Of a stretch of DNA of 64,000 nucleotides, positions 1-7,814 are shown in pieces. Source of the DNA: an uncultured Aequorivita sp. (lineage in GTDB: Bacteria; Bacteroidota; Bacteroidia; Flavobacteriales; Flavobacteriaceae). The stretch spans positions 164,030 to 228,029 of the forward strand of contig CAKZLK010000016.1 of assembly GCA_937125455.1 (NCBI GenBank). Reading direction: 5' to 3'. Position numbers and translations under genes: made by a program. Positions within the stretch are counted from its first letter, which is position 1. The number at the start of each line of letters is the position of its first letter. Under the pieces are notes generated by a model. That model ran no database searches. It was not told the origin of the DNA and saw only the letters and a program-made list of their open reading frames with translations.

Positions 1-174
1 TTCTCAGTCCTGGACCAAGACAAAGAAGTGATTGAGAAACTAAAAGAATATCAAGGCAGTTATGTAAAGGTCAACTATATAGAACGCTTTGCAACGTTTG
101 CAATTTGGGGCGACACAAAATATTTCATCACTGGAGTGGAACAAGAAAAATCTCCTCATTTTAATCGAGATTAA
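1..174 (+). CDS. C-terminal end of a conserved flavobacterial protein (often mislabelled 6-phosphogluconate dehydrogenase)
   Basis: Frame 1 is open from the first base to a TAA at 172-174, giving the last 57 residues of a protein whose start lies outside the window. The tail, with a WGDTKYFI motif close to the stop, resembles a short flavobacterial envelope protein that databases commonly carry under the doubtful name 6-phosphogluconate dehydrogenase. No dehydrogenase motif is visible in this part, so I assign no enzymatic role. The gene runs into a hairpin that begins before its stop codon and that it shares with the convergent gene downstream. Confidence 0.6.
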   Translation, partial: FSVLDQDKEVIEKLKEYQGSYVKVNYIERFATFAIWGDTKYFITGVEQEKSPHFNRD

Positions 175-194
175 AAGGGGGAGATTTTTCTTGT
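141..194. terminator. Bidirectional hairpin terminator between convergent genes
   Basis: A perfect 15-bp inverted repeat (141-155 with 180-194) encloses a second perfect 8-bp inverted repeat (159-166 with 169-176), making one long hairpin. The outer arm ends in a T-rich run on the plus strand and an A-rich run that reads as T-rich on the minus strand. It lies between convergent genes ending at 174 and 195 and overlaps the last codons of the first. This is the expected form of a two-way intrinsic terminator. Confidence 0.7.
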
Positions 195-773
195 TTATTT
201 TTTCGCAATCTTTAAAGTAGTTTGCATACTACCCGAAACAACTTTCACAAAATACAGGCCGCTATTCAGCCTACTCATATCAACTTGAGTCAAATTACCT
301 ACCCCTTTTCCTTGAGAAACGAGTGTACCCAAAACATTATAAATCTGGTAACTGTCAATTTTAAATATGGAAGAGATAGTCAAGTCATTTTTTACCGGAT
401 TGGGATAGAAGTTCAAGTTTTTCACAAACTTATCTTCTGTTGAAAGTTTTCCCACTACGGTAACTTTTCCATGCATTGAAGGATCGGAGTCATTTTGATA
501 TTCTGTTACCCCAGTTTTGGAAAAAGTAAATGTAAACTCGCTATTTGCGCCTTTAAGCATGCCACTGTCAAAATACTCACTTCCGTTTGCAAAGCTTGTA
601 ACGCTTTTTTGAGAGCTATCACTCCAAGTCCAAAGAACCGTATCCCCTACTTCTATGGTAGGACTAGCAACAGACTCATTAATTCCTTGCCCCCAAGCAA
701 TTTCAAAAACATTCTGTGCACTAAGAATGTTCATTGTAAGAAAGCAAAAGAACAAAGTAATTTTTTTCATCAA
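195..773 (-). CDS. Secreted T9SS cargo protein with degenerate cupredoxin-like domain
   Basis: 192 residues: a signal peptide (about 1-20), a plastocyanin-like beta-sandwich (about 21-107) and a type A T9SS sorting domain (about 118-192, with the typical NFYPNPVKN start and GLYFVKV motif). The product should be exported by Sec and then secreted or anchored by the type IX system. The cupredoxin part keeps the fold signature (VGDTVLWTW, and MHGKVTV at the end). The usual copper ligands look replaced, however: Lys56 stands where the first His is expected, Asn94 for Cys and Asp97 for the second His, leaving only Met100. I infer a non-copper structural or adhesive module. Confidence 0.75.
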   Translation of the reverse strand: MMKKITLFFCFLTMNILSAQNVFEIAWGQGINESVASPTIEVGDTVLWTWSDSSQKSVTSFANGSEYFDSGMLKGANSEFTFTFSKTGVTEYQNDSDPSMHGKVTVVGKLSTEDKFVKNLNFYPNPVKNDLTISSIFKIDSYQIYNVLGTLVSQGKGVGNLTQVDMSRLNSGLYFVKVVSGSMQTTLKIAKK

Positions 774-850
774 TGAAATATTAAGTAGGTTATTAATCTA
801 ATTTACGAAAAAAAAACAACAAAGATTTCCGCAAAAATAAAAACATCTAA

Positions 851-3703
851 TTATTTGCTTAAATACATTTTTCGTCTTGCGTATAAATCATAAAAAGCAT
901 CGTCTTTTAAACTCTCTATAAATAAGATACTTTCACCTGTACTTTTCATTTCAGGCCCTAATTGTTTATTCACATTTGGGAATTTATTAAAACTGAAAAC
1001 TGGTTGTTTAATTGCAAACCCTTCTAACTTTGGATTGAAATCAAAATCAGTTACCTTATTGTGTCCCAACATTACTTTAGTCGCATAATTTACATAAGGC
1101 TCACCATAGGCCTTGGCAATAAAAGGCACTGTTCTAGATGCACGCGGATTGGCTTCTATAATATAAACCATATCATCCTTTATTGCGAATTGAATGTTTA
1201 TCAAACCAACCGTATTCAATGCTTTGGCAATCTTCACTGTATGGTCTTTAATTTGCTGCATTACAAACTCACCAATATTGAAAGGTGGCAACGTTGCATT
1301 TGAATCACCGGAATGGATTCCGCAAGGTTCAATGTGCTCCATTATTCCAATGATGTATACATTTTCGCCATCGCAAATGGCATCTGCTTCAGCCTCAATG
1401 GCGCCGTCAAGATAATGGTCGAGCAATAATTTGTTATTTGGGATTTTTCGAAGTAAATCTACAACGTGTTCTTCCAGTTCTTTTTTATTAATCACGATTT
1501 TCATTCCTTGCCCCCCTAAAACATAAGAAGGACGAATCAACAATGGAAAGTCAAGCTGATCTGCAAGCGCTAAGGCTTCTTCTGTTGTCTCAGCAACTCC
1601 AAATTCTGGATAAGGAATATTGTTTTCTTTCAAAAGGGTTGAAAAACTTCCGCGGTCTTCAGCCAAATCAAGTGATTGGTATGTTGTTCCAATAATGTTT
1701 ATTCCGTACCTATCAAGTTTTTCTGCTAGTTTTAATGCCGTTTGTCCCCCTAGCTGAACGATAACACCTTCTGGTTTTTCATGGCGAATGATGTCGTATA
1801 TATGTTCCCAAAAAACAGGCTCGAAGTAAAGTTTATCTGCTACATCAAAATCTGTAGAAACGGTTTCTGGGTTACAGTTTATCATTATGGTTTCATAACC
1901 ACATTCCGCTGCTGCCAAAACACCGTGAACACAGCAGTAATCAAACTCGATGCCTTGGCCAATTCTATTGGGTCCAGAACCAAGGACGATTATTTTTTTC
2001 TTTTCGGTAACAACGCTATCATTTTCTGAATACGGTTTTTCACCCTCCAGCTGCATTTCATTTTCAAATGTGGAATAATAATATGGTGTTTCTGCCTTAA
2101 ATTCTGCAGCGCAGGTATCAACCAATTTATAAACGCGCTGAATGTTCATTTCTTCACGTTTTTTGTAAACTTGGCTTTCCAGACATTTCAGCATATGCGC
2201 TATCTGCCTGTCGCCGTAACCTTTTTGTTTTGCCTCCAAAAGCAATTCCCTCGGAAGTGTTTCTAAGGTATATTTTGAAATTTCTTTTTCCAAAAGGAAT
2301 AATTCCTCATACTGGCGAAGGAACCACATATCAATTTTAGTGATTTCGTGAATTCTACTCAATGGAATTCCAATCTGAATTGCATCATAGATTACAAAAA
2401 CACGGTCCCAGCTTGCATTTTTAAGTTTATCTAGAATCTGTTCGTAGTTTGTATAGCTTTTTCCGTCGGCACCAATTCCATTTCTTTTTATTTCAAGAGA
2501 TTGTGTGGCTTTATGAAGCGCTTCCTGAAACGAACGGCCAATCCCCATAACTTCTCCAACAGATTTCATTTGAAGCCCTAAAGTTCGATCGGATCCTTCA
2601 AACTTATCAAAATTCCAACGTGGAATTTTAACAATCACATAATCCAAAGTTGGCTCAAATAAGGCCGAAGTTGACTTTGTAATTTGGTTTTTCAACTCGT
2701 CCAAATTATATCCAATAGCTAATTTTGTAGCAATTTTTGCAATGGGATACCCGGTTGCTTTTGAGGCTAAAGCTGATGATCTAGATACCCGAGGGTTTAT
2801 CTCGATCGCAATAATTTCTTCATTTTCATCTGGGCTTACAGCAAACTGAACGTTACAACCACCGGCAAAATCACCGATACTGCGCATCATAAGGATTGCC
2901 ATATCACGCATTCTTTGGTACGTTCGGTCATTAAGTGTCATTGCAGGAGCAACGGTTATTGAGTCTCCCGTATGAATTCCCATCGGGTCCATATTTTCTA
3001 TGGCACATATAATAACAACATTGTCATTTTTATCGCGAAGGAGTTCTAGTTCATATTCCTTCCAGCCCATCATAGCTTTATCTATCATCACTTCGTGAAT
3101 TGGTGAAATTTCCAATCCGTATGATAAAAGTTCGTCAAAATCTTCTTCTTTATAAACAATAGAAGCTCCAGCCCCTCCCAATGTATAAGAAGCTCTAATT
3201 ACTAAGGGAAAGCCGAATTGCTGTGCTATTTCTTTTCCTTGCAGATAAGAATTGGCGGTAGCTTGCGGTGCCATACCAACACCTATCTTCTCCATCAATT
3301 CCCTAAATTTTTCACGGTCTTCGGTAATATTTATGGCGTCAATATCTACACCTATTAGCTTTACTCCAAAATCCTTCCATATACCTTTTTCGTCAGCCTC
3401 TATACACAGGTTCAATGCAGTTTGTCCACCCATAGTTGGCAAAACTGCGTCAATTTGCGGATGTTCCTTTAAAATTTTTATTAAGGACTTTGTGGTAAGT
3501 GGCAAGAGGTAAATATGATCGGCCATAGAAGGGTCGGTCATAATAGTAGCGGGATTGCTGTTTATTAAAATGGTTTCAATTCCATCTTCACGCAAAGAGC
3601 GTAATGATTGGGATCCGGAATAATCAAACTCACACGCTTGACCAATAACAATAGGGCCAGAGCCAATAATTAGGACAGATTTAATGGAGGGATTTTTAGG
3701 CAT
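851..3703 (-). CDS. carB: Carbamoyl-phosphate synthase large subunit (short form without MGS domain)
   Basis: 950 residues with the two homologous halves of CarB, each with an ATP-grasp module (IGSGPIVIGQACEFDYSG near the N-terminus, LGSGPNRIGQGIEFDYCC near 580). It makes carbamoyl phosphate from bicarbonate, ATP and glutamine-derived ammonia for pyrimidine and arginine synthesis, together with CarA, which is not in this window. Enteric CarB is about 1070 residues. This protein stops soon after the second ATP-grasp half, so the C-terminal MGS-like allosteric domain is absent. The ATG at 3703 is preceded by a TAGTTTTG -7 element (3733-3726, minus strand). rpmH lies upstream on the same strand but is separated by a terminator. 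Confidence 0.97.
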   Translation of the reverse strand: MPKNPSIKSVLIIGSGPIVIGQACEFDYSGSQSLRSLREDGIETILINSNPATIMTDPSMADHIYLLPLTTKSLIKILKEHPQIDAVLPTMGGQTALNLCIEADEKGIWKDFGVKLIGVDIDAINITEDREKFRELMEKIGVGMAPQATANSYLQGKEIAQQFGFPLVIRASYTLGGAGASIVYKEEDFDELLSYGLEISPIHEVMIDKAMMGWKEYELELLRDKNDNVVIICAIENMDPMGIHTGDSITVAPAMTLNDRTYQRMRDMAILMMRSIGDFAGGCNVQFAVSPDENEEIIAIEINPRVSRSSALASKATGYPIAKIATKLAIGYNLDELKNQITKSTSALFEPTLDYVIVKIPRWNFDKFEGSDRTLGLQMKSVGEVMGIGRSFQEALHKATQSLEIKRNGIGADGKSYTNYEQILDKLKNASWDRVFVIYDAIQIGIPLSRIHEITKIDMWFLRQYEELFLLEKEISKYTLETLPRELLLEAKQKGYGDRQIAHMLKCLESQVYKKREEMNIQRVYKLVDTCAAEFKAETPYYYSTFENEMQLEGEKPYSENDSVVTEKKKIIVLGSGPNRIGQGIEFDYCCVHGVLAAAECGYETIMINCNPETVSTDFDVADKLYFEPVFWEHIYDIIRHEKPEGVIVQLGGQTALKLAEKLDRYGINIIGTTYQSLDLAEDRGSFSTLLKENNIPYPEFGVAETTEEALALADQLDFPLLIRPSYVLGGQGMKIVINKKELEEHVVDLLRKIPNNKLLLDHYLDGAIEAEADAICDGENVYIIGIMEHIEPCGIHSGDSNATLPPFNIGEFVMQQIKDHTVKIAKALNTVGLINIQFAIKDDMVYIIEANPRASRTVPFIAKAYGEPYVNYATKVMLGHNKVTDFDFNPKLEGFAIKQPVFSFNKFPNVNKQLGPEMKSTGESILFIESLKDDAFYDLYARRKMYLSK

Positions 3704-3753
3704 TTCTTTTACTTTTTCGATATTGCAAAACTACGACGCGTTCAGGTATAAAA

Positions 3754-3785
3754 AAAAGGTGTTGCTTAGTTAAACAACACCTTTT
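3754..3785 (-). terminator. Intrinsic terminator after rpmH
   Basis: Perfect 11-bp arms (3754-3764 and 3775-3785) form a hairpin with a 10-nt loop. On the minus strand the 3' arm ends in a run of T. It sits between the rpmH stop and the carB promoter and separates their transcription. Confidence 0.75.
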
Positions 3786-3803
3786 ATATATAATTTATCA
3801 ACA

Positions 3804-3965
3804 TTATTTTTTGTGACGGGATTCAGAAGATACAGATAATCTCTTTCTGCCTTTCGCTCTGCGGGCAGCCAAAACTTTTCTTCCGTTTACAGAAGCCATA
3901 CGCTCTCTAAAACCGTGTTTGTTTCTTCTTTTTCTCTTTGATGGCTGAAATGTTCTTTTGCTCAT
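3804..3965 (-). CDS. rpmH: 50S ribosomal protein L34
   Basis: A 53-residue, very basic protein starting [18 protein letters not shown], which is the diagnostic L34 N-terminus, followed by the GFRERM and [14 protein letters not shown] motifs. L34 binds 23S rRNA in the large subunit. The Flavobacteria form carries a slightly longer C-terminal tail ([10 protein letters not shown]) than the 46-residue E. coli protein. It stands alone between a consensus promoter upstream (4034-4064) and a hairpin terminator downstream, so it is probably monocistronic. Confidence 0.97.
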   Translation of the reverse strand: MSKRTFQPSKRKRRNKHGFRERMASVNGRKVLAARRAKGRKRLSVSSESRHKK

Positions 3966-4033
3966 TATAGTATTCTTTAACTTCTGTAAAATCCTTATTA
4001 AGAACCTTTGGGTACTACCTCAAAAGTCGGGTG

Positions 4034-4064
4034 CAAAAATACAACAAGTTTTTACTTAGGCAAA
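4034..4064 (-). promoter_or_regulatory. Consensus Bacteroidota housekeeping promoter for rpmH
   Basis: On the minus strand a TTTG (-33, at 4064-4061) is followed by exactly 19 bases and TATTTTTG (-7, at 4041-4034). This matches the TTTG-N19-TAnnTTTG consensus known for the primary sigma factor of Flavobacterium and Bacteroides. The implied leader to the rpmH start is about 60-70 nt. Confidence 0.8.
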
Positions 4065-4216
4065 CCTTTTTTAAAAAATATCCATATTTTTTTTTCGCTT
4101 CAAAACTAACTATTATATATAATATTTTTATATCAATTAATTTCCTGCACAAGTCAGAAAATATTCCATATAGTCTTTAGTTTTTATACCTTTGCAGGCT
4201 CTTATAAAGATGAAAC

Positions 4217-4783
4217 ATGTTCAATAAAAATATAAAATTAGTTTTAGCCGCATTGATAATAGGAGCGGCAGTTTGGCAATTTACCGAAACAAATATCGGT
4301 AACGGCATCATGCTTATTTTGCTTTCCTTGATTTTCGTTTTCCTATACTTTAAAAATGAAATAATCCTACTTGCTTTTCTCCGTCTTCGTAAACAGGATT
4401 TTCCAGGAGCTAAAAAGTGGCTCGATAAAATTAGTAACCCGAATGCCGCCTTGGTTCCCAAACAAGAAGGTTATTACAACTACTTAAACGGTTTAATGGT
4501 TTCCCAAACTAATATGGTCGAAGCTGAAAAATTCTTTAAAAAGGCTGAAAAACTTGGATTGAACATGTCTGCTGACATGGCAATGACAAAATTAAATCTC
4601 GCCGGAATTGCAATGACCAAAAACCGTAAGCGTGAAGCCGAGCTGCTACTTACAGAAGCAAAAAACCTTGACAAACACAATATGCTGGATGATCAAATAA
4701 AAATGATGAAACAGCAGATGAAAAAGATGGGACAGCCACGGCAACAGTTCGGCAAAGGTGGTCGTGGAGGCAGAAGGTTCTAA
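4217..4783 (+). CDS. Membrane-anchored TPR-like protein
   Basis: 188 residues. Two hydrophobic helices near the N-terminus (about 7-22 and 28-52) are followed by a helical region with TPR-like spacing (about 55-150, including the AEKFFKKAEKLGL and AELLLTEAKNL helices). The tail is Gln/Gly/Arg-rich. I read it as a small inner-membrane protein exposing a short tetratricopeptide scaffold. A TACCTTTG -7 element lies at 4187-4194, about 22 bases before the ATG. Similar small proteins are common in Flavobacteriaceae, but I know of no defined function. It stands alone between divergent rpmH and the next gene. Confidence 0.7.
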   Translation: MFNKNIKLVLAALIIGAAVWQFTETNIGNGIMLILLSLIFVFLYFKNEIILLAFLRLRKQDFPGAKKWLDKISNPNAALVPKQEGYYNYLNGLMVSQTNMVEAEKFFKKAEKLGLNMSADMAMTKLNLAGIAMTKNRKREAELLLTEAKNLDKHNMLDDQIKMMKQQMKKMGQPRQQFGKGGRGGRRF

Positions 4784-4893
4784 ATATATCTTTAATAAAA
4801 TTTTTGCTTTATTGCTTTTAAACGATTTTTTATTACCTTTTATCGAATAACATACTGTAAATCAGCTCAGTAACCTATCTTTGCCCAAAGCTT

Positions 4894-5601
4894 ATGCTTA
4901 TGGGTAGAAAACTACTTTATCTAATCTTATTGATAACCATTTCAGCACAATCACAGATTGAGCAAAGTTCCTTATTCTCTGAAGTGATTGGAAAAAATAT
5001 CAAAAAGTACACGAAAAATTCGCAAAAAGCATATGCCGAGCAGGATTTTGAACGTGCTGAATTTCTTTTTGACTCACTCATTAATAATGTAGTAAACGGA
5101 AGTTATCTGGACAACTTCAAAGTCAGAAAACTTTCGGGGAGAAAAATTGAGCTTTATAAATTTGAAAAGCCAATGTTTTTGATGACTTACGCATCGTGGT
5201 GTACTCCTGGTGTTGGTGAAATTCCAGCATTGAATGAAATTGCCGAAAAGCATTATAAAGATATTGATTTTGTGGTTCTTTTTTGGGATTCAAAGGACAA
5301 TGTTCGAAAATCCTCTCGAGATTATTCCAGCAAAATAAATATTATTTATGTAGATGAAAAGGAAAACACAAACGACCATATTGTTGAAATAATGAAACAC
5401 AGTCTTGGTTTTCCAACTTCTTTCTTTATTGATGAAAACAAACGCATTGTTGACGTAAGGCGCGGTGTGCTCCATCCATACAATGAAAAATACGAAATTT
5501 CCTTTGAGTTGAACTACAACTCATTCCTAAATGGAATATCGCTTCTCAAAAACTTGGGCGACGAAGAAAAAGGTCATTTTGCTTCAAAACAAAAACCGTA
5601 A
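4894..5601 (+). CDS. Secreted thioredoxin-fold (TlpA/AhpC-like) protein lacking the second active-site Cys
   Basis: 235 residues with a signal peptide (about 1-20) and a C-terminal thioredoxin fold (about 75-200). The WCTPG motif at 102-106 sits where WCxxC is expected: Cys103 is kept but the resolving Cys is Gly106. The cis-Pro loop is present (GFPTSFFID). A normal disulfide-exchange cycle therefore looks impossible, and the protein may be a binding or one-Cys variant in the periplasm. ATG codons lie at 4894 and 4900. A TATCTTTG -7 element ends at 4883, so the leader is very short and the second ATG is equally plausible. Confidence 0.75.
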   Translation: MLMGRKLLYLILLITISAQSQIEQSSLFSEVIGKNIKKYTKNSQKAYAEQDFERAEFLFDSLINNVVNGSYLDNFKVRKLSGRKIELYKFEKPMFLMTYASWCTPGVGEIPALNEIAEKHYKDIDFVVLFWDSKDNVRKSSRDYSSKINIIYVDEKENTNDHIVEIMKHSLGFPTSFFIDENKRIVDVRRGVLHPYNEKYEISFELNYNSFLNGISLLKNLGDEEKGHFASKQKP

Positions 5602-5623
5602 ATAAGATAATATTTACGGTTTT
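5592..5623. terminator. Bidirectional terminator
   Basis: Perfect 13-bp arms (5592-5604 and 5611-5623) with a 6-nt loop, A-rich at the left end and T-rich at the right end. It overlaps the stop of the thioredoxin-fold gene and serves the convergent transglycosylase gene from the other side. Confidence 0.75.
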
Positions 5624-5641
5624 CATTTTACTGTTAATCTG

Positions 5642-6562
5642 TTACTTATAATATCCCTTTTCCGGAATCTCTATAAAGTATTCCTTTCCAGAAGCATTTT
5701 TTAAATAGGTATCACGAAGCCACGGGTTGTATAGTTTTAAAATTTTGTAATTAATTCCATAGGGTTTCACCCACTCAGCCCAGTCTTCCACTGGAGTATC
5801 TACTTTTACTTTATAGGTAGGAATATTTGTATATAAATCCTTTTCCCTAAAATTAAAGCCATATTGCTTCGGATGGGTCATTATTTCTTTTAAAGCTATA
5901 ATTCTGAACACATATCGGCTTGTTTCATCGTTTAACAACAAGTCGTAGTAACTCGTTTCCTTTTGCCGATTTATTTGTTTGTTCATTCCTCCCACTCCAG
6001 CGTTATAAGATGCCGCAGCCATGGTCCAGCTTCCAAATTTTTCTTTTGATTTCTTTAGATACTCAGCAGCTACCATCGTGGCTTTTTCAAGGTTATAGCG
6101 CTCATCTACATAATCATTGATTTCAAGGCCATATTCTAACCCCGTTCCTTTCATAAAATGCCAAATACCTGAAGCTCCAGCAGGTGAGCTAGTGTATTCC
6201 AAACCACTTTCTGCCACTGCTAAATATTTAAAATCGTCAGGCAATCCATATTTTTTTAACAAAGGCTCTAGTAATGGAAAATATTTATTGGCGCGCTTTA
6301 AAAGCAAGAGTCCATTAGATTGCCAGTAGGTATTAACCAACAACTCTCTGTCCATTCGTTCACGAATATCGGGGTTATGGAGCGGCACAGCTTCACCAGC
6401 AAAATCTAAATTTTCTGGTAATGGCAAGGCATAAACATTATAATCGTTTACCAGTTTTTTTTCAAAATTTTCATCTGTTGGCGCATCTTGAACAGCGTGA
6501 ATACTTAATGCGCAAACCGCTAAAACTGCTATTCCCAAACCTACTTTACCTATCGTTTTCAT
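5642..6562 (-). CDS. Lytic murein transglycosylase (GH23, Slt/MltD-like)
   Basis: 306 residues with a signal or anchor helix (about 5-23) and a single GH23 lysozyme-like domain (about 95-235). The catalytic Glu lies in AVAESGLE, followed by the family signatures GASGIWHFM and AAASYNAG. The enzyme cleaves the MurNAc-GlcNAc bond of peptidoglycan with formation of 1,6-anhydroMurNAc, acting in the periplasm. No LysM repeats follow, so it is shorter than typical MltD. The start at MKTIGKVGLGIAV gives a good export signal. It shares a terminator with the convergent upstream gene. Confidence 0.9.
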   Translation of the reverse strand: MKTIGKVGLGIAVLAVCALSIHAVQDAPTDENFEKKLVNDYNVYALPLPENLDFAGEAVPLHNPDIRERMDRELLVNTYWQSNGLLLLKRANKYFPLLEPLLKKYGLPDDFKYLAVAESGLEYTSSPAGASGIWHFMKGTGLEYGLEINDYVDERYNLEKATMVAAEYLKKSKEKFGSWTMAAASYNAGVGGMNKQINRQKETSYYDLLLNDETSRYVFRIIALKEIMTHPKQYGFNFREKDLYTNIPTYKVKVDTPVEDWAEWVKPYGINYKILKLYNPWLRDTYLKNASGKEYFIEIPEKGYYK

Positions 6563-6622
6563 AAAATCATATTTTCAATAAAGATACTTAATAAACCCAT
6601 TTCCTTAAAAAATAGGGACATG

Positions 6623-7282
6623 TTATTCTTCAATAATTTCTAATAGTTTTTGTGAAATTTCCCTGCCTTTGTTCAAAATCATAATATGTGTTCCACCTTT
6701 GATAACTTCACAGCTCTCAATATATTTTATTGGAAAGACCATATCTTTTTCACCGTGAAGATGAACAATATCCTTAATTTTTTCTTTTCTGTCCCAAGTC
6801 ACCATTTTTTCCAGTGCCCAATCTAAATACTGTTTATTACGAACGTGAAGGTATTCCTGATACATCGCCAATCGCTTTTTTGATTTTGGCCCCACTGAAA
6901 ACTTGGTCAAATCTTCAGCACTCAAAACCAAACTGGTGGGTATAAGCTTATAAGCTTTTGTCAAGCTGGCCAATTTCATTCTTCGAGGAAGTTCATTACG
7001 TGACTTTACACTGGAAATGATTATCAATTTTTTTAATTTCAAAAAATAACTCATTTCCTGCACAACAACACCTCCAAAGGAAATCCCTACCAATATTGGG
7101 TTTTTTTCCTTTATACCAAGCAACATTCTTTTGGCATAAGCTTTCAAACTTTCATCTTTCTCAGGAATTAACCATTCCAGTATGTGAATTTCATAGTTTT
7201 CTGGCAGTTTTATATTCCTGAATATTTCACTGCCAGCAGCCATACCCGGTACAAAATAAATGTGTGTTTTTTCAGAATTCAT
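6623..7282 (-). CDS. Alpha/beta hydrolase
   Basis: 219 residues of a minimal alpha/beta-hydrolase fold: an N-terminal strand with a YFVPGMAAG oxyanion loop, the nucleophile elbow GISFGG (Ser68), and a C-terminal His in GGTHIMI. An Asp in the EKDMVFP loop could complete the triad. There is no signal peptide, so it is cytoplasmic. Substrate unknown. A TATCTTTG -7 element reads toward it (7346-7339, minus strand). The gene is monocistronic and divergent from the GNAT-like gene. Confidence 0.8.
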   Translation of the reverse strand: MNSEKTHIYFVPGMAAGSEIFRNIKLPENYEIHILEWLIPEKDESLKAYAKRMLLGIKEKNPILVGISFGGVVVQEMSYFLKLKKLIIISSVKSRNELPRRMKLASLTKAYKLIPTSLVLSAEDLTKFSVGPKSKKRLAMYQEYLHVRNKQYLDWALEKMVTWDRKEKIKDIVHLHGEKDMVFPIKYIESCEVIKGGTHIMILNKGREISQKLLEIIEE

Positions 7283-7514
7283 AAGTCTTTCGTGAAGAAA
7301 ATGGCAAAGCCCAAAGATTATTCGTAAATTTACGGTAACAAAGATAGAATTATAATATAGTTTCTGTTAAACTGAAATTTTCTTACAATAATTTACTTTG
7401 AAAACAATCCAAACATTCCAGTGTAGCGTATATACAATGAACCGTATTTTACATGTTCCGCACCACTATCACTACATTCAAAATATCGCGATTAAAAATT
7501 AAAAACAATTCCCA

Positions 7515-7814
7515 ATGATTGAAGATGTAGAAATTACCGACAATGAATTTTTAAGACAATTTGAACTTGAAATTGGCGACAATATGGCTCGCATAGAATA
7601 TGCGCTGCAAGACCGAAAAATTTTTCTTACTAAGTATCAAATGCCTGAAGACCTAGAAGAACAGGGTTTCCGCGATATCTTTATAAAAGCGGTTTTTGAA
7701 GAAGTAAAGAAGCGTGGTATCAGCTTAGTCCCAACCAGTCCTGAAGTTGCAGGATTTATGCGAAAAAACCGCCGAAAATATAAAGATTTATTGCCTGTAG
7801 GGATTAATATTTAA
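7515..7814 (+). CDS. GNAT-like N-acetyltransferase domain protein (Acetyltransf_CG family)
   Basis: 99 residues matching the short GNAT-like family: a beta strand pair (FELEIGDNMARIEYAL), a MPEDLEEQGF turn and a C-terminal helix, ending in the conserved MRKNRRKYKDLL. These one-domain proteins resemble the C-terminal half of GNAT enzymes. Their substrates are generally unknown. The gene is convergent with mtaB, and the two stop codons interlock in the 4-base string TTAA at 7811-7814. Confidence 0.8.
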   Translation: MIEDVEITDNEFLRQFELEIGDNMARIEYALQDRKIFLTKYQMPEDLEEQGFRDIFIKAVFEEVKKRGISLVPTSPEVAGFMRKNRRKYKDLLPVGINI

